A stretch of DNA of 64,000 nucleotides. It comes from Halomonas piscis (GTDB taxonomy: Bacteria > Pseudomonadota > Gammaproteobacteria > Pseudomonadales > Halomonadaceae). Of the stretch, positions 26,019-32,647 are shown in pieces. A model generated the notes under the pieces. The model was given only the letters and a program-made list of their open reading frames with translations. It was not told the origin of the DNA and did not search any database. A program made the translations under genes and the position numbers. Where the stretch lies: positions 1,240,001-1,304,000 of the forward strand of contig NZ_CP119391.1 in the NCBI RefSeq assembly GCF_031886125.1. The letters are read 5' to 3'. How positions within the stretch are numbered: position 1 is the first letter of the stretch; each line of letters begins with the position of its first letter.

Positions 26019-27017
26019 ATGGCCAGTCACTCGCACGATATCGCCTACAAGGAACTGTTCAGCCATCCCGAGTTTGTGCAGCAGCTGATCGAAGGCTTTG
26101 CGCCTGACGACATCGCGGCGCTGATGGACGTCACGACGCTCAAGCAGCACAACGGGCATTACGTGACGCCGCTGAATCAGGAAAAGATCGAGGACGTGGT
26201 GTGGTCGGTGAAGGCTACGTGGGAAGGCGTGACTCAGCGGGTCTATCTCTACATCCTGCTGGAGTTTCAGTCCCGCGTGGATTACATGATGCCCGTGCAG
26301 ATGATGCACTACGTGGCGGGGTTCCACGATCAGCTGATAAAAAACGGCGTGACGACCCCCAGCAAGGGGTTGCCGCCGGTATTTCCTATCGTGCTGTATA
26401 ACGGCGCTCAGCGCTGGACAGCCGAGCGGGACGTGTCTGACATGATCACCCCGCAGCCCCCCGGTTTCTTGCAGCCGTATCAACCGCATCTGCGCTACTA
26501 CCTGGTGGATGAAGGGCGCTATAGCGACGAAGACCTGGCCGAGCGTAACAGCGTGCTGAGCGGGATTTTTGGTATCGAAAAAGCAAAAGATGGTCGCGAA
26601 GCGCTGCAGAAAGCCGTCGATCGTATCGTGGCGATTATTCAAGCCGACCCGGACAAGGACCGCATCGACCGCATTGTCACGCGCTGGATCAAGCGGCATT
26701 TTGAACGTTTGGGGGCGAAGGTCGATCTAACAGAGCTGAATAGCCTGGTGGAGGATAGAAATATGTTGGCAGATAATCTGGAAAATTGGGCGAAGCGCGA
26801 GCGTGAGGAAGGCGAGAAGCGCGGCGAGGCCAAAGGCCGTACAGAAGGCCGTACAGAAGGCCGTATCGATACGCTACGCAAGCTGATCGAGCTCAAGTTC
26901 AATCAAGTACCGGCGTGGGTCGATCAGCGTCTGGAGCAGGCCAGCGAGCACGAACTGAATCATTGGGTGGAGCAGATATTGGTTGCGGATTCGCTGGACG
27001 TGCTGTTCGGCGACTGA
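26019..27017 (+). CDS. Rpn-family PD-(D/E)XK nuclease/transposase-like protein
   Basis: A 332-aa protein of the recombination-promoting nuclease (Rpn, YhgA-like) family. The N-terminal nuclease half has HDIAYKELFSHPEF, DVVWSVKATWEG and YILLEFQSRVDYMMPVQMMHY (E-x-Q-type catalytic strand). The C-terminal half is a charged helix with short tandem repeats GRTEGRTEGR encoded by a 12-base DNA repeat, then a tail LIELKFNQVPAWVDQRLEQA that recurs in fragments downstream. The ATG at 26019 follows AGGAG by five bases. Rpn proteins promote RecA-independent recombination in E. coli (family knowledge). Confidence 0.82.
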   Translation: MASHSHDIAYKELFSHPEFVQQLIEGFAPDDIAALMDVTTLKQHNGHYVTPLNQEKIEDVVWSVKATWEGVTQRVYLYILLEFQSRVDYMMPVQMMHYVAGFHDQLIKNGVTTPSKGLPPVFPIVLYNGAQRWTAERDVSDMITPQPPGFLQPYQPHLRYYLVDEGRYSDEDLAERNSVLSGIFGIEKAKDGREALQKAVDRIVAIIQADPDKDRIDRIVTRWIKRHFERLGAKVDLTELNSLVEDRNMLADNLENWAKREREEGEKRGEAKGRTEGRTEGRIDTLRKLIELKFNQVPAWVDQRLEQASEHELNHWVEQILVADSLDVLFGD

Positions 27018-27045
27018 TTAACGTAGCCCGGTGGAGAACAGGAAC

Positions 27046-27114
27046 ATGCTGGCAGACAACCTGGAGAATTGGGCGAAGCGTGAGTGCGAGGAAGGCGAAG
27101 CTAATGGCGGCTAA
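27046..27114 (+). pseudogene. Fragment of an Rpn gene tail
   Basis: The 22-residue reading MLADNLENWAKRE... repeats a segment of the full Rpn gene near 26764 and stops after 22 codons. It is a remnant, overlapped in another frame by the next gene start. Confidence 0.6.
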
Positions 27115-27515
27115 TTCACCGCTGGATTGGCTGTATCGCGTTGCTCGACAACCTTTGGAACAGCCTCTTGATAGCGTCACAGACTTGGCTGAAGCCGTTT
27201 GGTATCACGGCTATGTACCGACGGCCAAAGAGCTGAAAGGCCTCCAGCGTGCTGTGGAGCAAGAGCAGTTTCAGCGTGTGTTATGTGCCTTGGAACTCAT
27301 CAGCCAGTACCCAGTATGCCAGCGTAAAACGGCGCGTTATTTGCAGACGCTAACAGACCAGTTTCACGAGCAGCTGTTTGGGCCAGCCGCCAAGCCGACA
27401 CAGGGGCGGTACTCACCAAGCTTACGCTGGGGGCTGAAAGAAAGAACTGAAGTGGACCCCAAAATTTGGACAGGGGCCTAAGCTCTGATTCACCATCTCC
27501 ATGAGGAGAAAAATC

Positions 27516-27800
27516 ATGAGCAAAAAACGCCAGCAGTACAGCGCATCATTCAAGTCAAAAGTCGCTCTGGCCGCCCTCAAGGGCGAGCAGACCACGTCTG
27601 AAATAGCCGCACGCTTCCAGGTTCACCCCACCATGGTGAGCACCTGGAAGCGTGAGCTGATGGAGAACGCAACCGATCTCTTTGAGGGCAAGAAAAAGAC
27701 GAGCAAGCCGTCCAATGAGCCCAGCAGCGACGAGCTTTACCGCGAGATAGGCCGACTGACGGTGGAACGCGATTTTTTATCGCGCAAGCTCGATCAGTAA
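27516..27800 (+). CDS. IS3-family OrfA (helix-turn-helix)
   Basis: A 94-aa protein with the IS3 OrfA HTH: SASFKSKVALAALKGEQTTSEIAARFQVHPTMVSTWKREL. A leucine-zipper-like helix at the end (LYREIGRLTVERDFLSRKL) mediates multimerisation. The start at 27516 follows GAGGAG; an earlier ATG at 27501 overlaps that site. A frameshift signal near its end allows fusion to OrfB. Confidence 0.93.
   Translation: MSKKRQQYSASFKSKVALAALKGEQTTSEIAARFQVHPTMVSTWKRELMENATDLFEGKKKTSKPSNEPSSDELYREIGRLTVERDFLSRKLDQ
27773..27779 (+). promoter_or_regulatory. Programmed -1 frameshift site (TTTTTTA)
   Basis: T-TTT-TTA is in the zero frame of orfA. A -1 slip enters the orfB frame, which stays open from here through 27815. 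This would yield the OrfAB transposase. Confidence 0.8.
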
Positions 27801-27814
27801 GCCGTCAACGCCGA

Positions 27815-28648
27815 TTGACGATGATCGAGCGTGGCCACCCCCAGGTCAGCACTTCACGCCAATGTGAGCTACTCAAGCTGAGTCGTTCCTCGGTGTATTA
27901 CATCTCCCGTGCGCAACGCCACGAGGATCTCGACATGATGTATCTACTGGATCAGCAGCACCTGGAAACGCCGTACTATGGCTCTCGCAAGATGCGAGTT
28001 CACCTGCAGCACCAGGGCTACCGGGTGAATCGGAAGCGGGTGCAGCGCTTGATGCGCACCATGGGCATTCAGGCGGTGTATCCGCGTCCGAGAACCAGCA
28101 CCCCGGGCGATGGGCACAGGATCCATCCGTATCTGCTGAAAGGCCTCAGGATAGATCGGCCCAACCAGGTGTGGGCAACGGATATTACCTATCTTCCGCT
28201 GGCTCGGGGCTTCATGTATCTGATCGCCATCATCGACTGGTACAGCCGCAAGGTGCTGTCCTGGCGGGTCTCCAACACCATGGACACGGACTTCTGTGTT
28301 GACGCGCTTGAGGAAGCGCTACAACGCCACGGAACGCCGGAGATCTTCAACACCGATCAGGGCGTTCAGTTCACCAGCGACGCCTTCACCAGTGTGCTCA
28401 AGGAGCATGGTATCCGTATCAGCATGGACGGCAAGGGCTGCTACCATGACAATATTTTCGTGGAACGGCTCTGGCGTAGCGTCAAGTATGAATGCGTTTA
28501 CCTCACCGCCTTCGAGGACGGCCATCACTTGAAGCAGTCGCTCAGCCGATACTTCCGGCATTACAACCGGACTCGGTATCATCAGGGCCTTGATTACCAC
28601 ACACCGAATCAGGTGCACTACCAACAGGTCACGACCCTGGCAGCTTGA
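27815..28648 (+). CDS. IS3-family OrfB, DDE transposase
   Basis: A 277-aa integrase-like catalytic domain. The DDE triad is visible: D in WATDITYL, D in NTDQGVQF and E in ERLWRSVKYE, spaced as in retroviral-type integrases. The N-terminal HTH_21-type helix precedes it (SRKMRVHLQHQGYRVNRKRVQRLMR). Independent initiation could use TTG 27815 or ATG 27821, but production as an OrfAB fusion by frameshifting is expected. Confidence 0.93.
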   Translation: MTMIERGHPQVSTSRQCELLKLSRSSVYYISRAQRHEDLDMMYLLDQQHLETPYYGSRKMRVHLQHQGYRVNRKRVQRLMRTMGIQAVYPRPRTSTPGDGHRIHPYLLKGLRIDRPNQVWATDITYLPLARGFMYLIAIIDWYSRKVLSWRVSNTMDTDFCVDALEEALQRHGTPEIFNTDQGVQFTSDAFTSVLKEHGIRISMDGKGCYHDNIFVERLWRSVKYECVYLTAFEDGHHLKQSLSRYFRHYNRTRYHQGLDYHTPNQVHYQQVTTLAA

Positions 28649-28805
28649 GCCGGGAATACAGCCGAAACAGAGCTTAATGGCGCCTTCAAGCTGTCCAACT
28701 GATTGGGTCCACCTCAAACAGGCCCGCTGCGTAAGGCTCTATTGCCGCTACAGACTCGTACCTATGCGGATGCTACAGGACGTACTCATGGGCTGAGCGC
28801 ATAGC

Positions 28806-29046
28806 TGCTTGCTAGAGGATAAAAATATGCTGGCAGACAATCTGGAAAATTGGGCGAAACGTGAGCGGCAGGAGGGGGGGTATAACTGCACTGGAAGGCG
28901 CGTTACGCAACCAAATCAAGCTAAAGTTTGGTGAAGTGCCCGCGTGGGCAGATCAGCGCATTCAGCAAGCCGGTGACACTGAGCTTAGCGAATGGGTCGT
29001 GCAGATCCTGTCAGCAGATTCACTGGAAGCGCTGTTCGCGCACTAA
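28806..29046 (+). pseudogene. Chimeric, frameshifted Rpn-gene remnant
   Basis: The first part, from ATG 28827, reads like the tail of the Rpn gene at 26019 (MLADNLENWAKRE). After a G-run near 28870 the reading shifts, and the rest (ALRNQIKLKFGEVPAWADQR to SLEALFAH) matches the tail of the other Rpn gene at 29193. It is therefore a join of two different family tails plus a frameshift. A terminator follows. Confidence 0.7.
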
Positions 29047-29086
29047 ATCTCCGCTCATCCCGCCTGTATCCTGAAGCACCACGCAT

Positions 29087-29117
29087 AAAAAAGGCAGCCC
29101 GTTGAGGCTGCCTTTTT
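29087..29117 (+). terminator. Rho-independent terminator, repeated copy 1
   Basis: AAGGCAGCC and GGCTGCCTT arms with A- and T-runs, so it may work in both directions. About 70 bases around it recur at 30367-30440. Confidence 0.9.
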
Positions 29118-29143
29118 CGCACTGTAGCGTGGAGAAAAAACGC

Positions 29144-29168
29144 TTGACAGATGGTCGTGTGCTATAAT
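29144..29168 (+). promoter_or_regulatory. Promoter of the second Rpn gene
   Basis: TATAAT at 29163-29168 has the TGC extension. A TTGACA lies at 29144-29149, but with only 13 bases between, so the extended -10 is probably what matters. Shares its sequence with the promoter at 25986. Confidence 0.6.
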
Positions 29169-29192
29169 AAAGGCATTGAAACAGGAGCCCCC

Positions 29193-30128
29193 ATGAGCGA
29201 CGCGGACACATCCCGAAGCAGCGATCACGACAGCCCCTGGAAGATGGCTCTGGACGCCTATTTCCAGGAGTTTCTGGGGCTGCTGTTCCCCGACATCGAA
29301 AAGCAGGTGGACTGGTCGCGGGGCTACAGCTTTCTGGATAACGAGCTGCAGAAAATTACCGCCGACGCCAACAGCGGGCGGCGCTATGCCGATAAGCTGA
29401 TCAGGGTCTACGCCCGGGACGGCTGCGAAACCTGGGTATTGATTCACGTTGAAGTGCAGGGCGAACCGGAAGACGACTTTGCCGAGCGGATGTATACCTA
29501 TCAGTACCGGCTACGCGACCGCTACGGCATGGATGTGGTGAGTCTGGCGGTGCTGGCCGATACCCGCGAGACCTTCCGGCCCACGACGTTTCACTACGAG
29601 CGTTGGGGGTGCGAGCTGACTTACACATTCCCCACGGCCAAGTTGATTGATTGGGAGCAGCACTGGGAAGCGCTGGAACAAAACCCCAACGAGATGTCGC
29701 TGGTGGTGATGGCCCAGTTGCACGCCAAGCGGTTGAAGGACGGCGCGACACGCAAGGATACCAAGGTTGCGCTGACGCGCCTGCTGTTTGAGCGGGGCTA
29801 TGAGCGCGCGGAAGTCGTGCGTCTATTCAACATCATTGACTGGATGATACAGCTGCCGTACGGGTTGGAACCGATATTTTCTCATGAGGTCGATGAGATA
29901 CAAGAGGAGAAGAAAATGGCTTATGTAAATACGTTGGAGCGTCAGGCGTTGGCCAAAGAGCGTATGAGCGTGCTGGAAAGCACGCTGCGCAATCAGATTA
30001 AGCTCAAGTTTGGTGAAGTGCCCGCCTGGGCAGATCAGCGCATACAGCAAGCTGATGATACTGAGCTAAGCGAGTGGGTCGTGCAGATCCTGTCGGCAGA
30101 TTCACTGGAAGCGCTGCTGAACACTTGA
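29193..30128 (+). CDS. Rpn-family/DUF4351-type PD-(D/E)XK nuclease-like protein
   Basis: A 311-aa protein. The N-terminal nuclease-like part has DNELQKITADANSG, RRYADKLIRVY and VLIHVEVQGEPEDDFAERMYTYQYRL, giving the D and E-x-Q catalytic pattern of the superfamily. A helical middle region is followed by the tail LRNQIKLKFGEVPAWADQRIQQADDTELSEWVVQIL, which resembles the DUF4351-like end seen in related proteins. The ATG at 29193 follows AGGAG by five bases. It shares its promoter/leader with the Rpn gene at 26019 but belongs to a different branch. Its tail is duplicated immediately downstream. Confidence 0.8.
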   Translation: MSDADTSRSSDHDSPWKMALDAYFQEFLGLLFPDIEKQVDWSRGYSFLDNELQKITADANSGRRYADKLIRVYARDGCETWVLIHVEVQGEPEDDFAERMYTYQYRLRDRYGMDVVSLAVLADTRETFRPTTFHYERWGCELTYTFPTAKLIDWEQHWEALEQNPNEMSLVVMAQLHAKRLKDGATRKDTKVALTRLLFERGYERAEVVRLFNIIDWMIQLPYGLEPIFSHEVDEIQEEKKMAYVNTLERQALAKERMSVLESTLRNQIKLKFGEVPAWADQRIQQADDTELSEWVVQILSADSLEALLNT

Positions 30129-30153
30129 GTTATGGGGCGGGCCGGAGAAGAAA

Positions 30154-30366
30154 GTGGCTTATGTGAATACGTTGGAGCGCCAGGCGTTGGCCAAAGAGCG
30201 TATGAGCGCGCTGGAAAGCACACTGCGTAAACAAATGACACTCAAATTTGGTGATATACCGGCATGGGCGACTCAGCGTCTGGCTGACGCCAGCCAACAA
30301 GAGTTGGAAGTGTGGGCGGAGAAAAACATGACGGCCGATAGTCTGGAAGCGGTATTCGCGCACTGA
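30154..30366 (+). pseudogene. Duplicated C-terminal tail of the preceding Rpn gene
   Basis: A 70-residue frame from GTG 30154 repeats the last part of the gene before it (AYVNTLERQALAKERM...LKFGDIPAWATQR), but is diverged. A GGAGAAGAAA lies upstream, so it might still be translated as a small protein. It lacks the nuclease domain. The same terminator sequence as copy 1 follows. Confidence 0.55.
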
Positions 30367-30406
30367 CTCTCAGCTGATACCGCCCGTATCCTGAAGCACC
30401 ACGCAT

Positions 30407-30437
30407 AAAGAAGGCAGCCCCTGGAGGCTGCCTTTTT
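30407..30437 (+). terminator. Rho-independent terminator, repeated copy 2
   Basis: AAGGCAGCC/GGCTGCCTT stem with five T, nearly identical to the hairpin at 29087. The minus-strand integrase gene ends 15 bases further on. Confidence 0.88.
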
Positions 30438-30451
30438 CGTATCTGTCCGTT

Positions 30452-31696
30452 TTATTCCTGCGGATCTTCCGTCTCCGACCCGATGCGATCCCTTGCCCGG
30501 GGCAGTGTTCTGTCTGCCTGTGCCCGCTGCCGTCGGGTTTTATCCCACGGCACGGACTGGGCCGCTGAATCTGCTGCTGATACCAAGGAGTCATGGCTCA
30601 GGTGGGCATAGCGCTGAGTGGTAGTGATCTGGTGATGGCCCAGCAGTCGCTGCACCTCGTAGAGGCTGCGTCCGGCGTTGACAAGCATACTGGCGAAGCT
30701 GTGGCGTAAATCGTGAATGCGGAGCTCGGGCATCCCCGCCTGACGTCGTGCCGTATCCCAGCTGTAGAAAATGGCGGTAAACGGCTTACCTGTTCTCGGG
30801 TTGGGAAAGAGAAATCCTTGCCCCTCCTCCCTCGGAATCTTGGCCAGTAGCGACAGCATCCCGTCCGACAGCGGCACGAAGCGCGTTTTCCCCGTCTTGT
30901 TGAACTTGATACGCCAAATTTGCTTTTCCTGGTCCATGTCTTCCCACCGAGCCGTCAGCACCTCCCGTCGCCGTGCGCCGGTGAGTAGTAGCATGGCAAC
31001 AATGAAAGGCAGCTGTGTATTGCGCGATGTCTCCAGCGCCTCGAACAACCTTACCGATTCTTCCTCCTTCAGATACCGATCCCGCTTGTTATTCACCGGG
31101 TACAGGTCAATCCCGGTCGTCGGGTTGCGCGTCACACCTTCTACCTCCCATCGCAGCGCACAGTTATAAATGTAGCGACACAGCACCAGAGCGCGGTTAG
31201 TCGAGGCAGGCGCATGGGTCTGGCGGTGATAGGCCAGCATTTCGATCACATGCTGCTTTTTCACCTGGTCCATATGCAGTTTGCCCAGCCAGGGCAGGAT
31301 ATGCAGACGCAGGAAGGTTTCATCGGTTTCCCAGCTGCGCTTGCGGCTTTTGATGTGGGGCATGTACCAGCGCTCCACGAAATAGCCGAGCGTTGGCACT
31401 TTCTTCAGGGTTTCGCGCTTCTCGAACGGATCGTCGCCGGTCGCCACTTGAGAGAGCACGTCATGGGCTATTTTCCGCGCATCAGCCAGCTTCATTACGC
31501 TTACGCTGCCCAGCTTGCGCTCTATCAGCTTGCCGCGTGCATCACGGTAGCGGATATAATAGGCTTTGTTGCCTGACTTCAGCACCTTGAGGGAAAAGCC
31601 CACGAGCTTGGTATCGTAGTAATCCATCCGGGCTTTATTGGCGGGGCAGGTAGCGGCGCCGTCGACAAACTGCTGGGTTAGTGTCATTTTGGGCAT
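30452..31696 (-). CDS. Tyrosine recombinase / phage-type integrase
   Basis: A 414-aa site-specific integrase. An N-terminal arm-binding domain (GFSLKVLKSGNKAYYIRYRDARGK) and a core-binding domain precede the catalytic part. Active-site residues are visible: R in TGARRREVL, K in NKTGKTRFVPL, H-x-x-R in IHDLRHSF, H in GHHQITTTQRY and the nucleophile Y in QRYAH. AAGGA lies upstream of the start at 31696. The gene points into the island with its start towards the right edge, as is usual when the attachment site is next to the integrase promoter. No tRNA gene was seen nearby. Confidence 0.93.
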   Translation of the reverse strand: MPKMTLTQQFVDGAATCPANKARMDYYDTKLVGFSLKVLKSGNKAYYIRYRDARGKLIERKLGSVSVMKLADARKIAHDVLSQVATGDDPFEKRETLKKVPTLGYFVERWYMPHIKSRKRSWETDETFLRLHILPWLGKLHMDQVKKQHVIEMLAYHRQTHAPASTNRALVLCRYIYNCALRWEVEGVTRNPTTGIDLYPVNNKRDRYLKEEESVRLFEALETSRNTQLPFIVAMLLLTGARRREVLTARWEDMDQEKQIWRIKFNKTGKTRFVPLSDGMLSLLAKIPREEGQGFLFPNPRTGKPFTAIFYSWDTARRQAGMPELRIHDLRHSFASMLVNAGRSLYEVQRLLGHHQITTTQRYAHLSHDSLVSAADSAAQSVPWDKTRRQRAQADRTLPRARDRIGSETEDPQE

Positions 31697-31798
31697 ATAG
31701 GCATCCTTCAGCTATTTAAGGCCTTTTTTTGTCACAAAAGTCAGCATCGATAACTTCAGTGTATGCTAGCTGGCGAAAACCCGGAGCACAAGCCCTGT

Positions 31799-32446
31799 AT
31801 GTACGACACAACGCGATTGGCTATTGCCCTGCGCATGTCGCGTGCCGTCACGCGGATGACGCAGCAGGAACTGGCCAAAGAACTGGCCGTGAGCAAAACC
31901 GTCATTGCACGGAATGAAAAGCCTGACATGGCCATGCGAGCTGACACGTTGATGCGGCTTGTTTATGTGATGAACGCGAACGGTATCCAGGTCGATGTGT
32001 TCAGCACTCTTGACCAGGTGGAGCTCTATGTTTGGGGCGAAGACCTTTCTTCTATCAGCATGCGAGTGGCACGAGCCGCACTAAACCTCAACCAACAGGA
32101 ATTTGCTGACCTTATCGGTGTGCCCAAGGTAAGGGTGACGCGAGGAGAGCGCCCGGGCTCGTCAGTACGGGCGGATGTGCATGGATTGCTCAGGGAAAAG
32201 ATGCGACAAGAGGGCGTCACGATAGAATGGTCGCCGACGACCCAGGAATTGGCTGTCACGGTGCATCCCCAGGCACTTCAACGGCAGGAAGCGCTGCGTA
32301 AGGGAGAAAGCCTCCCGGGCGAGCCTGACGAGGACCTGGTGCCGACGCCACTGCATGAAAAGCTCAGTAATGATGCCTTACCCCGTTATCGCACGGAAAA
32401 GCGAAATACAGGGCTAAAGCCACCTTCCTCGCCGGACAAAACGTAA
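31799..32446 (+). CDS. Regulator with two XRE-type helix-turn-helix domains
   Basis: A 215-aa putative repressor. The first HTH (about residues 5-50) reads RLAIALRMSRAVTRMTQQELAKELAVSKTVIARNEK. The second (about 85-130) reads SISMRVARAALNLNQQEFADLIGVPKVRVTRGERP. The rest is a polar tail. The frame can also start at 31763; 31799 is preferred by the position of a GGAG, but the choice is weak. It is divergent from the integrase, sharing its 102-base upstream gap, and probably controls it (inference). Confidence 0.72.
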   Translation: MYDTTRLAIALRMSRAVTRMTQQELAKELAVSKTVIARNEKPDMAMRADTLMRLVYVMNANGIQVDVFSTLDQVELYVWGEDLSSISMRVARAALNLNQQEFADLIGVPKVRVTRGERPGSSVRADVHGLLREKMRQEGVTIEWSPTTQELAVTVHPQALQRQEALRKGESLPGEPDEDLVPTPLHEKLSNDALPRYRTEKRNTGLKPPSSPDKT

Positions 32447-32575
32447 ATGGTCCAAGTGAATATTTGATGGAAAAAGTGGAAAATATAAAAAAACAATAAA
32501 ATCAGTGGCTTAAGTGAAGGCGGTGGAGTTGGCTCATGCAATGTCCATCAGGAGAAAGTGGATATGTGATGGAAA

Positions 32576-32590
32576 GCCATAAAAGCGGGG
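32576..32590 (+). repeat. Right copy of the 15-base direct repeat (candidate attachment site)
   Basis: GCCATAAAAGCGGGG matches 19489-19503 exactly. It lies 58 bases before the truncated surface-layer-like gene, at the switch from AT-rich to GC-rich DNA. The gap 32447-32647 holds no other gene. Confidence 0.4.
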
Positions 32591-32647
32591 AATAGGGAAG
32601 GAGATAAAGTCATTAAAAACAGTGAGTTATCAAGGTGCCCGACTCGC

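Larger units (their letters stand above)
27448..28716 (+). mobile_element. IS3-family insertion sequence, 1269 bp
   Basis: Terminal inverted repeats begin TGAAGTGGACCCC on the left and TGAGGTGGACCCA (reverse complement) on the right; 21 of 26 terminal bases match. A 3-base duplication AAC flanks both ends, as expected for this family. Two overlapping-frame genes, orfA and orfB, lie inside. Both ends and both frames are intact, so the copy looks recent and potentially active. Confidence 0.93.
27104..28804 (+). pseudogene. 142-residue hypothetical gene interrupted by the IS3-family element
   Basis: The frame from ATG 27104 (GGAAGG upstream) is cut by the insertion sequence. Removing 27448-28716 and one copy of the AAC target duplication joins the frame without shift and gives 142 residues ending at TAG 28802-28804. 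The protein starts MAANSPLDWLYRVARQPLEQ and is helical and basic. I do not recognise the family. The in-frame repair shows that an intact gene existed before a recent insertion. Without splicing out, the first part ends inside the element at 27481. Confidence 0.7.

Noticed and set aside
26915..27481. Longer version of the interrupted gene starting inside the Rpn gene
   Set aside because: The N-terminal part is an out-of-frame reading of Rpn DNA; ATG 27104 with GGAAGG is a better start.
31697..32647. tRNA gene as integration site next to the integrase
   Set aside because: No cloverleaf or conserved T-loop sequence was seen on either strand.
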